A DNA stretch of 64,000 bases from Gloeophyllum trabeum ATCC 11539 (taxonomy: Eukaryota; Basidiomycota; Agaricomycetes; Gloeophyllales; Gloeophyllaceae). The stretch covers positions 359,208-423,207 of the forward strand of contig NW_006920422.1 in assembly GCF_000344685.1 (NCBI RefSeq). Reading direction: 5' to 3'. Position 1 is the stretch's first letter, and every line of letters starts with the position of its first letter. Under the pieces are notes generated by a model. It worked only from the letters and a program-made list of their open reading frames with translations, was not told where the DNA came from and made no database searches. Shown in pieces: positions 11,601 through 21,879 of the stretch. The translations under genes were made by a program, and so were the position numbers.

Positions 11601-14600
11601 GTCTGGTTCGAAGGGCGGCTGGAGATGACTGTGCGACGCATGGGCATAGATAAGAGGGTACTGCGTACAAGTAGATCAATCCCGTCTTTAAAGATATCGA
11701 TCATCTTACCAAGTTATAGAGTGGGATAAGACGAACTTGGATGACATCAAGTGTTTGCTTGACCAGAGTCGAGCAGAATGGGTGAGAATGATCTGGCACC
11801 AACTTTGTTTGACATCACACGGACAGCTAAGATAGAATAGACTAGTTACCCAGGGCGCGAAATAATATTACCCAGGATGGAGTCCATGCGTCCATAGTGA
11901 GACAAAACAGCGTCTTTAGTGGTGAAGGGGATTTGTTGCTGGCGTTGAGTGTCCTTTGGACAGGTGCGTCCAGAGGGGACCTCAAAATTGCACACGTCCC
12001 AATGGCAGCCCGTATAGTCTTCCGATAGCACTGGAGCATAGAATCGAAATATTGTCAGGCCAGTAGCCTGCGAGAGAGCGGTGGCATCACCCCACACTTC
12101 TGGGTAGTCGGGACACAGCCACTGTACCAATTCGATAGCGGATAATACCGTTGACTGACTCGTCGTGCAAGGCAGTAGCGCAAGCCCTGGATAGTCATGG
12201 AGATGACCCCAGTTACGAAGTTCCGAGGCAACATCCTCTTATAAAGGGCAGGCCTTTGCGGGCGAACAAGACGTATGCGATGAGCGAGCAAGTCCGTGAG
12301 GCCATGAGCATTCGAGATAGACCAGAGAGTGGGGCATTACTTTACGAACCCCCGGGCAAGGTCGCATAGCGCGGAAGCAACCCCCGCAGCAGCAAAATAA
12401 CCGTTAAGCCGGAAGGAGACAAGAAATGCAAGCCGATAGCCAGACGACCCGCGCCAGAACTTGTGGCACGAAGTATCGGGGCCGCGCGATATTGCGTCTC
12501 CACGTCGCAGACCAGACCACCGTGTCCGATCACAGAGGTGAGTGCATACTGCCGATATACTTCTATGGCCCGGCTGATATCCTGACGGTCTAATGGCTGC
12601 CTGGAGGTCCTACAAAAAAATCTTCTGATCCGGAAAGAACGCACACACAAGACTCTAGTAGGGTTTTCAAAGGTCAGTACCATGTAGGTTCGTACCCACG
12701 CCTGCGGCATCCATACGAAGGTAGGGGAGCTCCCATCCCAATTTCATGCCGCACGAAACGAGACAACCCGAGCGGGAGCTTCAAAAGATGGGGCGGACAT
12801 GTGGCTGCGAGACGCCGCCTCCGGTAGACCATTGTGGCGTCAATATGAAGGTCGGGCGCTCCCGCCTCAATTTTGTTCCGCTCGCAGAAGAGAACAAACG
12901 GGCGGGAGCTTCAGTCGGGATGGGCGAGTATCGCGTCCGATAGATTCCAACGGGGGGCACCGTGCGCGTTCTGCCCCTTCGCCCACGAACAGAGATACAC
13001 CGCTCCCGGCAGCGGACCTGCGATTCCCCGACAAGTGTAGCGGCTATCTGGAGGTCCTATAAAAATACAGTGATCCGGGAAAGGGACTGCGGCGGGGCAT
13101 CAGAGACTGCTGTTGTGGCTCCTGCTAGCAGTCGGAACTGTGGAATCTGACAGAGTATCAGGTGCCGTGGTGCCGTCGGCGGAGGAGACAAAGCCCAGTG
13201 GGGACCGTCTCGCGAGATGTCGCCGCCAATGCGCTTGCATAGGCATAGGCCTTTCCATCTCGGTCCCGTCATTTCGAGGTAGAGATAGATGGCTATTCGC
13301 AACTGAGCTGCGCCGCACAGATGCAGATGCTGACGAGATCTGAGAAAAGCACGACCGCATCGCCACAGCGGCGGTTGTATCGAGCGACGCGACGCGAGTG
13401 CTTCCCCACTGGCCCCGGGGGGCGGGTCCTCGCCGGGAGGTCAGCCTGACCGTAAGAAACGGTCTGCGGCTTGCAAATGGTGGCCGGTGACCAGATCTAA
13501 GGCGCCATCACATTGCCACAGGAATATTTCGCATGTGTGTGCTTCCCGACCGGTTCCGGAGGGGAGACCATCGGCGCCTGGGCGTGGCATCCGCTAGAAG
13601 CCTCAGTACCAGGATCCGGGATGCCTGCGATGACTAATATTCAGCACGGAGGCTACGCTTGCTTCTAGTGCTTTTCCACCTCCGAGGACTAGCTGCGCGT
13701 GATTAATCCCTGTTGGATCATTGCGTATTGCCTGCCTGCGAGTCGATTCCGAAGGAATCTCGGTGATCGCCACCTAGCCGCGGGCGGTGGAGCAGTCCTG
13801 ACGGTGTTGTACCTGCGCCCTCAATGACGTGCCGTTGGGCGTCACCGTATTTTGCGCGGTAGGGTGCGGTGACATGGCAGACTGGTGTGCAGATATATAA
13901 ACTATGTTAGTCACCCAGTTACCAAGACGCACACCTTTGTCATGCGCCTACAAACAGGAAAACATGTAGACCAATTTGGCCGACGTCGCGCTCACTGCCC
14001 TGGCTTAACATTCAGTCGGCGCCGCCCTGACTCGGGCAGAACGACAGACATTTACGCTTGTGAAATGCAGAGCTCCGGGATTTGTATAGGACTATAATAA
14101 TAGGACCTACAGACGGGTTAGCGCGGCCACACGCCCCGTGCATTATCGATCTGGTTACCTAAGGATACCTAGCAACTCCGACGTGCCACGCCACAGGCGA
14201 CTCCAAGGTCGCTCGGAGTCAGCTGCAAGCAATGACAAGCCTCGGGCGTCGCAGCTCCAACGGATGCCGGGCTGGAGGGGGCTCGATAATCAGTGGGAGT
14301 GACACCGACAAGCATCAAGCAAGCTAGCCGCCGCCCGAGACCTGGAGTAGCTGTATTAGGGTGATGGCGAGCTACGGGTCAAAGTGGGCGACGGGATTGC
14401 CCTGATTACGGGCTGATATTTTTCTAGGGTCGTGTTGGCCGTGTCCGAGTGCTGCTTTCAATGGGCTCCTGCCGGAAAGTTCCATGTATTGCCGTGGGAT
14501 TCTCAGAGCTGCGCGGCCTCGACTGAGCCACGCCTGTCCCTCGCGCGCAACGCCGGTGCTCGCTGGCAGCGGCTGGAAAGCAACTACGCTCTACGGATGC

Positions 14601-15240
14601 CAGCCCGTGTCGTGTCCGCAGCGGGATGGGGCGTCGGTGGGGTCCCATGTTTCACGGCGCTGCCCTCGCTTCGCTGCAGATGTCCAGTTGGAATGATATC
14701 GGGACGCGCGGCGGAGCTTCTCTCTCCCGGCACTTGCCAGATCTAACTTTATCCGTGTATCTCAGCGCATACGCGACGCGTGCAAATGGCTCGGAAAAAA
14801 AGGAGCGGTGCTGGACGACAATGGAGGGAGGGAACGTGTGTCCTTGAGTCGGAATGACTAGGAAAATTGAATCGAGGACAATAGCCCTACGGAGCCAGAT
14901 CTGGCGATCGAATTAGCCCATCACTGGCAGCCCGGAATCCGGCCTGGATGCCATATCCGGCGAGCAGCTCCGACAGATCTTTGTTGTGCAGACACAAGAG
15001 CTTCCATAAAAGGAAGAGGTCGCGGAGGGCTGGGACGGAGAGAAAGGGGACGCGCCCATCAGAAATTGGTCCCTTGGAATCTTCGAAGCGCGTGGAAGCA
15101 ATGGAAGGCTGGTCGATTGTGGCGTTGGCACCGCTCAAACCACGTGAAGCTTCTTTAAATCGCGCGTTCTGTTTGGGCGTTGTACTTTTACGGAATCGCT
15201 CTTCTTGCACCCCAACCAGCACTCGCCCACGCCTGCCCCC
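8681..15240. other. 6.5-kb gene-free interval
   Basis: No ORF here shows domain resemblance, biased codon use or a chain of phase-compatible splice sites; the longest open stretches are about 100 codons and look random. It contains the hairpin-bearing tandem repeat at 12712-12930 and a related motif pair (GGAGGTCCTA...GATCCGG) near 12602 and 13050. No transposase, reverse transcriptase, tRNA or rRNA was recognised. It may be old, decayed transposon sequence. Confidence 0.5.
12712..12930. repeat. 131-bp tandem repeat with internal hairpin
   Basis: Two diverged units are seen, starting ATACGAAGGT (12712) and ATATGAAGGT (12843), 131 bp apart. Each holds an inverted pair around a loop of about 40 bases: GCTCCC...GGGAGC in unit 1 and GCTCCCGCC...GGCGGGAGC (near 12858 and 12902) in unit 2, so both could fold into a stem. 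A third, weaker unit may follow near 12974. Function unknown. Confidence 0.6.
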
Positions 15241-15244
15241 GCCC

Positions 15245-15252
15245 ATAAAAGG
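15245..15252 (+). promoter_or_regulatory. TATA-like element
   Basis: ATAAAAGG lies 55 bp upstream of the ATG at 15300 in an otherwise very GC-rich stretch. The spacing suits transcription starting between the two in-frame ATGs at 15279 and 15300, which favours the second. Confidence 0.45.
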
Positions 15253-15299
15253 CCCCCGCACGCGTCCGCCATCCCGGAATGCCCCTCGCTGCCGCCACC

Positions 15300-16004
15300 A
15301 TGTACCCCTACAAGCGTCGACGCACAGCGACCACCGTCCTCGCCGGCGACTTCGACCCCCAGCCCCCGCGCGACGTCCTCACCAGCCTCCTCAACGGCGT
15401 CCCGCCCAACAAGGCCGTCGAGAAGGAGGAGCTCGCGCGCCGCGACAGGCGCAAGGAGAAGCGCGAACGCGAGCGCGAGCGCAGGCGCGTCAAGGCCGTG
15501 GAGAAGGAGAGGGCGAAGCAGAGGGACGCGCCGCAGCAGGCGGGCCCGTCGCACGCGTCGGCCACACCCGCGCCCAGGGCGCAGCCGCCCCTCCCCGTGC
15601 CCACCACCGCCACCTCGTCCTTCTGGCGCGCGCGCCCCGCCATCCACATCCCCTCCGCCGGGCAGCGCCCGTCCTCGGTCACGCCCCCGCCGTCGCCGCG
15701 ATCCACGCCCGATAGATACGTGCCCTCCTCGCGCAACTCGTCCAAGCGGCCGCGCACGCCGTCCGAGTCGCGCGACCTCCAGCACCCCGACATCGCCAGT
15801 TCCACCACCATGTCCCCTCAGCCCCACCAGCCCCGCCGCAAACGCTCCGCCGTGCGCAAGGGCTGGAAGGGCTGGGTTGAGGGCTCGCCCCCGCCATCCG
15901 ATAAGCTTATCAACCTCGACAAGGCTCAGGTATTGCCGGAGCGGAGGACCAGGAGTGGCAAAAACTTTGACGCGATTGGTGTGGGCAAGGATGGGTGGGT
16001 GTAA
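15300..16004 (+). CDS. Small basic protein of unknown function
   Basis: A single-exon ORF of 234 aa with strong GC3 bias, unlike the random ORFs around it. The ATG at 15300 sits in a near-perfect Kozak context (GCCGCCACCATG); an in-frame ATG at 15279 has a poorer context. The N-terminus is basic (YKRRRTA), followed by a helical Arg/Glu/Lys-rich stretch (about 45-80, with RRDRRKEKRERERER), a Pro/Ser-rich middle, and a basic C-terminus (KRSAVRKGWKGW, RRTRSGKNFD). This pattern suggests a nuclear or nucleic-acid-associated protein, but no domain is recognised. It runs towards MTG1, the two genes being convergent and 588 bp apart. The stop lies within a GT-rich end, so a further 3' exon cannot be excluded. 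Confidence 0.75.
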   Translation: MYPYKRRRTATTVLAGDFDPQPPRDVLTSLLNGVPPNKAVEKEELARRDRRKEKRERERERRRVKAVEKERAKQRDAPQQAGPSHASATPAPRAQPPLPVPTTATSSFWRARPAIHIPSAGQRPSSVTPPPSPRSTPDRYVPSSRNSSKRPRTPSESRDLQHPDIASSTTMSPQPHQPRRKRSAVRKGWKGWVEGSPPPSDKLINLDKAQVLPERRTRSGKNFDAIGVGKDGWV

Positions 16005-16592
16005 ACCAGGTATGTGCAGCATTTTATCAAGCGGCTATATCCCGCCGACACCCCACCGCAGACATCTCAAGACTCGAATATGTCCTTTGGATACCTCTTA
16101 ACACTGTTATGCTAAAGAAGTATTGCTCTCTATTGCGCGACGCCGCCAAGAATAGTTCTCGAAATATTTGCACATTGCGTTTTCAATGGGTCCATCTTGC
16201 ATAGATGATATTTGTACGGTAGTAGTTACTCTAGGCCGAATCCATGTGGTATTTTGTGATATGCACCAGAACAAAGCAAAAATAACCGCAGTCTCCATTC
16301 CGACGCACAAGACTCGGCCTTCCATCTCATACCGCGAAGCAATGAGCATGCTGAGCGGGATGGTCTTCTGCAACACCGGTATCCATCCCAGCATCCGGGT
16401 CTGCCGCGAGTGGCCGGCACAAGAAGCGCCACCACTGATTGACACCTAGAATGCGGAATACCCCGCCCCAGAGCCTCCCTCAGTACCTCCGACATGCAGC
16501 CCTCGGGAAGAGCGCAGCTCCCACGCTCGCGCCTCCGGCAATAGTCCCGAGTCAAAGAACCACGCCACCGAGCCACACGGCTAGGGCCTATC
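16005..16592. other. Convergent intergenic spacer
   Basis: The 588 bp between the stop codons of the basic orphan gene and MTG1, presumably holding both 3' UTRs. No further gene seen. Confidence 0.6.
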
Positions 16593-19252
16593 CTACCGTC
16601 TCCCAACAAGCCTCGCCCGCGTCTTCGCCATCCGCTTCGCGATCTTCTCCTCCCTTGCCTTCTTCTTCTCCTGCGTCACGCTCACGCCCGCGCCCTCCCT
16701 GCGCTCCACCAAATACCGCTCAATGCACTCCTCCATCTTGCGCTGCACCATCGCCGGCGCGTCCTCGCCCGAGCGCGCGTCCACCGTCCACTCAAAGTCG
16801 AAGCCCCAGCCCTGGCGCGTCTGGGAGGCCGGGGAGAGCGGCGCGGACGCGGACGCGAGCCCGCCCTCGTCGCGCCACCACTTGACGAACCACACCGCCG
16901 CGCGGCTCAGGTCGCGCTCGCCGCCGCGCTTGAGCATCCCGAGTCGCGCGGCGAGCTGGTCTAAGAATTCCAGCACGTCGGCGGTGGCGGTGGCGGTATC
17001 GGGCAGAAGCTGCAGATACGCCGGAGCTAAGGGAAGGCAAAACGGGCGGCGGTTCAGTCAGTGGACATACAAGCTGTACGACGCAAGTCTCACAGCGTGG
17101 ATTGAGGACGTTGAGCCTGTATAATAAATACGCAGCCAGCGCCTCGACGTCGTACAGGCCTTCTTTGATTCCCGCTTCAGTAAGACAAGAAAATCAGTCC
17201 GCGTCTGCCGCTTCTGAATTCACACCCACCTATCAAAGCTAACTTCACACCGCGCTCGGCACCCTTGTCACCCCTCCCGAGAAACGGGAGCATCACGCCG
17301 GGCGAGTCGTACGCATACACCAGCGGATCAATCGACAGTTTCAGCCGCGTCGAGATCGCCCTCGTCAAGCCGGGCTGCGACGACGTCCGCAACGCCTTCG
17401 CCGTCGCTACGATGAGACCGCGTAAGACCAATCAGCTATTCCACAGCAAGGAAATAGGAGACCCACGGCCCGGGATACCGATGTTCCGCAACGCATTGAG
17501 CAGCGTCGACTTGCCCACATTGGGCATCCCCACGACGAGCACATTCAGTTCGGGCGCGTGCGGGTGTTCCTTGGCTACGCCTGCAGGGTGGCAGCATCCG
17601 TCAGCGTCTGCTCTGCATGCCACTGTACGAGATAAGCGTGGATGACCTACTTACGAGCATCTCGTTGAGGGCCTTGATATCCCGCGGCCGATGCCACGAC
17701 GCGAAGAAAAGTCTGTGATCAGGGAATTTGGAGAGCATCGCTCGGCGGAAGGGCTGTGCGCGTGTGAGTCCACATACACGAGAAGGCAGGAGTGTCGTTC
17801 CCACCTCAAGACCCCATTCGGGCACGAGATCGCGCTTGTTGAAGACGACTATGCGCTCGCAGGGCGTAGCCGCGCCGTACGATGCAGGTGCAGGGAGGCC
17901 GCTGGTCGCAGCGATACGGCCTCGCTCTCTTCGCCATTTCTGAATCGCACCTGTAGATGGGGACTATATTAATTACCGAGCGCTAACGGATATATGAATT
18001 GCGTAGGAATCAAGAAGAGATTATCTGGGATAAGGCGGTGGAATGAAGAGCAGGAATTGCCGTCAGAACACCCGGCGTCAGATTCTGCGCAGTCCCTGGG
18101 TAGCCCGACAAGATTTCCTGACCTGCACCCCGAGCACACAGTGGAGAGTTAGGGCACTGTGAATAATTATCCGGCAGCGGCAGATGTCCCGAGCGTATAC
18201 AGTGGAACGTGCTCAGTATGCCCAGCTTGCAGCAGTGCCCCCTATACGGGCAAGTGAATGGGCGTTATGGCACCAGACGCTGTTCTGTACTTCTGGACTT
18301 CGACGAGCGCTGCGCATGAGCAAGACAGTCTTTAATCTGCCATCGCCGCGATTGCCATCAAGTGTGGGCGCAACGCCCAAGGGGTATAGACGCTCGCGGG
18401 TGCTTGCCGTTACGGGACTCCAGGCAGCCGCGCGTGATTAAGACAGGACAGCTGACTGCCGCCCAAGAGTAGCATCAAATGAATGGATATATGCCCTGTG
18501 GAAGGCAAGGATTCGCACTAAGCAGGAAAGTTATAGTTGGCGGCTGACAAACCGTGATCAAAGCACGGCGTAGCGGGCGGAGCTGTGCCTTTTCCTTGCG
18601 TGGATAATCCATGGATAGGAGCACCAATTGCTCACGTCATGCTTTGTGAGCTGCCACACGCTTCCCTGAATGCTTGGTGTTACAAGACCAGAGAGACAGT
18701 GCAAGGAAGCCTGCTAGCACATGTGATAAGGCCTAAGTGGATGAACGAGGGTGAATAATCGGGCGATGGGCGACGACGCATCGTTGCCTCATACAGCGCT
18801 GTGAATGATGGATGCACTGCAGGGGATTTTCTCCCTTTGCATGCCCTGCATGCCTTGCCCGACGATCGCAAGCCTCGGCGCCGAAGGCTGACAGCGGACT
18901 ACGCCACCGAGCACCCACTAGTCTACATGTCTCAGCGACTCCACGCAGTCGCTCAAAACGAGGCCGCTAAGGAAATGTACACGTTTCCATGCCCGCATCG
19001 GTCCTTCGGACCAATTCATCCGCTAGCGGCGGAAGAACAAAGACCAGGAATATACAAACACACCACGGGGACGACCAACTCACCTTCTAGTGTCTCGTTG
19101 ATGCTCGTGAGCGGCAAGCGGGAGTCGCGCAGCTCCAGCACGACGTCTGTCCGGCGCAGCAGCGCTGGGAGCATGCGCGCGAACTTGTCCATATGGCCAG
19201 GATACCATGAGGGCGGTGCTGGCAGTGTTGGGAAGGGAATGTGGGACAACAT
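16593..19252 (-). CDS. MTG1: Mitochondrial ribosome-assembly GTPase Mtg1
   Basis: Seven exons (minus strand): 19252-19084, 17950-17805, 17753-17651, 17580-17467, 17406-17230, 17174-17094 and 17026-16593. All phases agree and the product is 407 aa. It is a circularly permuted GTPase (YlqF/MTG1 family): the N-terminal WYPGHM and LRDSRLPL come first, then the G4 motif NKRD (94-97), then the Walker A/G1 motif GMPNVGKST (157-165), then the threonine-bearing QPGLTRA and the G3-like DSPG, and a C-terminal helical domain (KEGLYDVEALAAYLLYRLN). The family acts in late assembly of the large mitochondrial ribosomal subunit at the inner membrane. Six introns are present; five are 51-70 bp, but intron 1 is 1133 bp and seems to carry an inserted element. 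The short N-terminus lacks an obvious presequence. Confidence 0.93.
17981..19028. mobile_element. Candidate insertion in MTG1 intron 1
   Basis: CGCTAACGGAT-ATAT-GAATTG at 17981-18001 faces its inverted counterpart at 19012-19028 (CGCTAGCGGATGAATTG on the minus strand); they differ by one base and a 4-bp insertion. The enclosed 1.0 kb has no credible ORF. Removing it would leave an intron of about 85 bp, close to the size of its neighbours. No clear target duplication was found, so this remains a suggestion. Confidence 0.45.
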
Positions 19253-20386
19253 GACCGCGTATCTTGCTTACGCAGAGTATAAGGAAGGAATAAGGATATT
19301 TGAAAGGCAGTATATTCGGTGCCTGCGGTTAACTCGGACCAATGTAACTAGTATCCGCTTTCAGCTTGACAAGCCGTGCAGGCACCCGAATTCTGAGCCT
19401 TGCCCCTTGCCACAAGTTCAGAGACAAAGTCCTAAAGCACGGGACGACGAAATTCAAACAGAAATTTCAGAAAAGAAAAGACAAAGCGTGAGCCAGCGAG
19501 AGTCGAAAGCAGCACAAGGAAAGATTTGCGCAAGTCAAATTGGCGCCCACAGTGCAATAAGAACCCGGGAGACTGGCGCGGGAGGAAAGTCTAAAATCAT
19601 TTTCGGCTATTTCCTTACGTAACACGATCATTCCTAATACGAAACGCGGCCTTCTCACCCAGATGAGATCGCGGAGTGCCATCTCCGCGTTCGCCTACGG
19701 CTTCAGCTGCATTATTATAGTCGTGTCAGTGCATTGCTTGATGCTCTGCAGAGGGCAAGGGTAGGAGTCTGGATGATATTGCTTGATGTACAATGCAGAT
19801 AGGGAATAGAAGAAATCACACGGAACGATGGGTACACGCGCGTCCGACATTGCGCGTCGACCACGCTTCGCGGTGATCCCATCGAAACAGTAAGCCGGAC
19901 CGGCAGGGGCGTGGAGGCCTGTCGGTGAGCACGGCTGGAAATAAACAAAGTCTGGGAGAGAAAACAGACTTCCGTGGCCGGCGTGAGCGGCGACAGCATC
20001 CTTCGACTGGAGCGGTTGCTTACCTGCAAATTCGTCGCGTCAAAGAGTCGTTGAAGATGCTGCAAACAAAGCCATAGAAGTAACTGCCAGAGTCAGCTTC
20101 CTTTTTCTTTCGAGAGCATTACAGCCCCTCCTCAAAGCGGCAGGGTGGAAGATCGAGTGCGAAGTAGTGGACCCGCGCTTACCGTCCGCGGTTGACAGGT
20201 GTAACGGGAACCCAGCGGTAATGTGCTGACAATCCGCTGTTAGTTGCAGTTAGCTAGCATGTATTTCGCATTTACAAGAGCCGGGGGGTGACTCCCGCAG
20301 TGCGTGGGCCCATGTTGTGAGTGATCTTGATATTTGCCGCGAATAGAGGCACAGTACAACATTCTGATGCGGTATTCTATGTTTGA
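19253..20386. other. Intergenic, no gene seen
   Basis: About 1.1 kb between the start of MTG1 and the end of the membrane orphan, both on the minus strand. It includes the MTG1 promoter region. Only short random ORFs. Confidence 0.55.
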
Positions 20387-21081
20387 TCACTGTGCCCGCC
20401 TGGCGAGCTGGGCATACTGGACGGTGCCTTGCCACCAGAATACCATGCCCAGGCCTACAATGCCATGCAGAGTCCCCCAGACGTTTTCGGGGGTCGCGTT
20501 GTATCTACGATTCAATGAGCATATGGAACTGCACAAATATAGACTCCGTAATATCAATACTCACGATTCAGCAAGAGGACCGAAAGACCGAGGAATAAAA
20601 CGAGGGGCCTGGTAAAGCACGGTGGAAATCAGCGAATGATAGACACAGAGGCCGATCGCCAGAGCTCTTTTTCCGGGAAGGAACTCTATAAGGTCATACG
20701 CCATCAGGCAGAGCTCGCGGCAGACAGTTGACATTCTACACGCACCCGGTAAACTGAAGACTAGGAAGGCCGCGATGCACGTCCCCAGCGAAAGGGCCGC
20801 GTACAGCTATCGGGTATAACCGTTATAAAATTGTTAGATTGGTGAGTAGTAAACGGCTTACCTTCACCATCACTAAAGTGGTGTTATTTAACTGGATAAA
20901 CGGCAGCGCTTGCGGCGCCCATAATCCCTGTATAACAAACGGTATCTCCAAAGCAATATGGAGCATGAAGATCAGCGACCTTCCGCGCGTTCCGTCAGAC
21001 TTCACTTTGCAAACAATTCTCCTCAAATGACATGGTAGCTTACAGAGGGCTCCTGGCCGCCACGGCCTGAGGTTGCGACAT
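20387..21081 (-). CDS. Four-helix membrane protein of unknown family
   Basis: Five exons on the minus strand, 21081-21044, 20979-20862, 20806-20746, 20685-20565 and 20504-20387, with introns of 64, 55, 60 and 60 bp; every junction has GT/AG and the frames join, giving 151 aa. Four hydrophobic segments are visible: about 14-33, 53-71, 80-97 and 122-142. Between helices 3 and 4 lies a loop with YQAPRFIPRSFGPLAES and ATPENVWG, and the protein ends in a short basic tail (QLARRAQ). The small size, single-pass hairpins and lack of signal sequence suit an ER or mitochondrial membrane protein, but I do not recognise the family. Because every exon is short, simple ORF searches miss it. Confidence 0.8.
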
Positions 21082-21879
21082 GGTGGTTGAAAAACAGGCA
21101 CAAGATAGGACTCGAATGATGACACGTCCGAAGGAGAACGTGGAAGGTACAGGATTACGTAAGAGTATTTGGATCTCGGTGGCAATACGATAGAGGGCGG
21201 ATCAAGATTCGCATTCTCTCACAATGCCGCCGCACCCGACTTCGACGTCTGTCCGGGCAACGTCGTAGATGTCGACGAACACGAGGGCAAAGACTTCGAC
21301 GGGGAGTACTGAGGTAGAGGGGGATGCTATCAGTGCAAGCCACTCTCGGACCCCGGTTGCTTCGGCCGCTTTGTCTGGCATCGACGTGGAAGACAGTCTC
21401 ATTCATCAGGGTAATCATACATACACTAGTAATGCAGGGGTCTACGTTGTCCAAGCCAAGCTAAAGAAGAATAAATAAGAATAAACAAAGTCGTGGAACG
21501 CAACTACACACTCCTCGAGTCCCGCCCTAACTCAAAACCAGTGAACCGCCGCTGACGAAGCTTGGGGACATCTCCGACAACCGGTTCCATCGAGGACCTG
21601 AACTGAATTCAACAACGGCCGGGACAAAGTACAATCCTCGTTGATGATGACCGTGGAGCAAAGTTGGCTGCCGTCGCACGACATCATCGACTGCTCGGAG
21701 GAAAGAACCCGCCGATGAGATGGTAAACCGCCGCGAGAACAGACGGCAAATAGCAGAGGCCGATAGATGTACGATCTTCCTTCCGCAAATACTCCACGCG
21801 AAGAGACCAACGTAATAAACACTCTGGATACGCGAGGTGCGAAGGGCTGACACGTCGGAAACTGGAAGTGACCGTGGCA
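21082..21879. other. Intergenic, no gene confirmed
   Basis: A minus-strand open stretch at 21402-21202 starts with ATG and looks mildly protein-like, but it ends 121 bp before the membrane orphan, joins to nothing and has no recognisable motif. The promoter of the membrane orphan lies here. Confidence 0.45.

Noticed and set aside
15135..16022. Long overlapping ORFs (about 295 aa) on both strands over the basic orphan gene
   Set aside because: Shadow frames of a GC-rich gene; the frame with Kozak ATG at 15300 is preferred.
21202..21402. 66-codon minus-strand ORF before the membrane orphan
   Set aside because: Ends in a stop 121 bp upstream, cannot be spliced in phase to the next gene, and has no motif.
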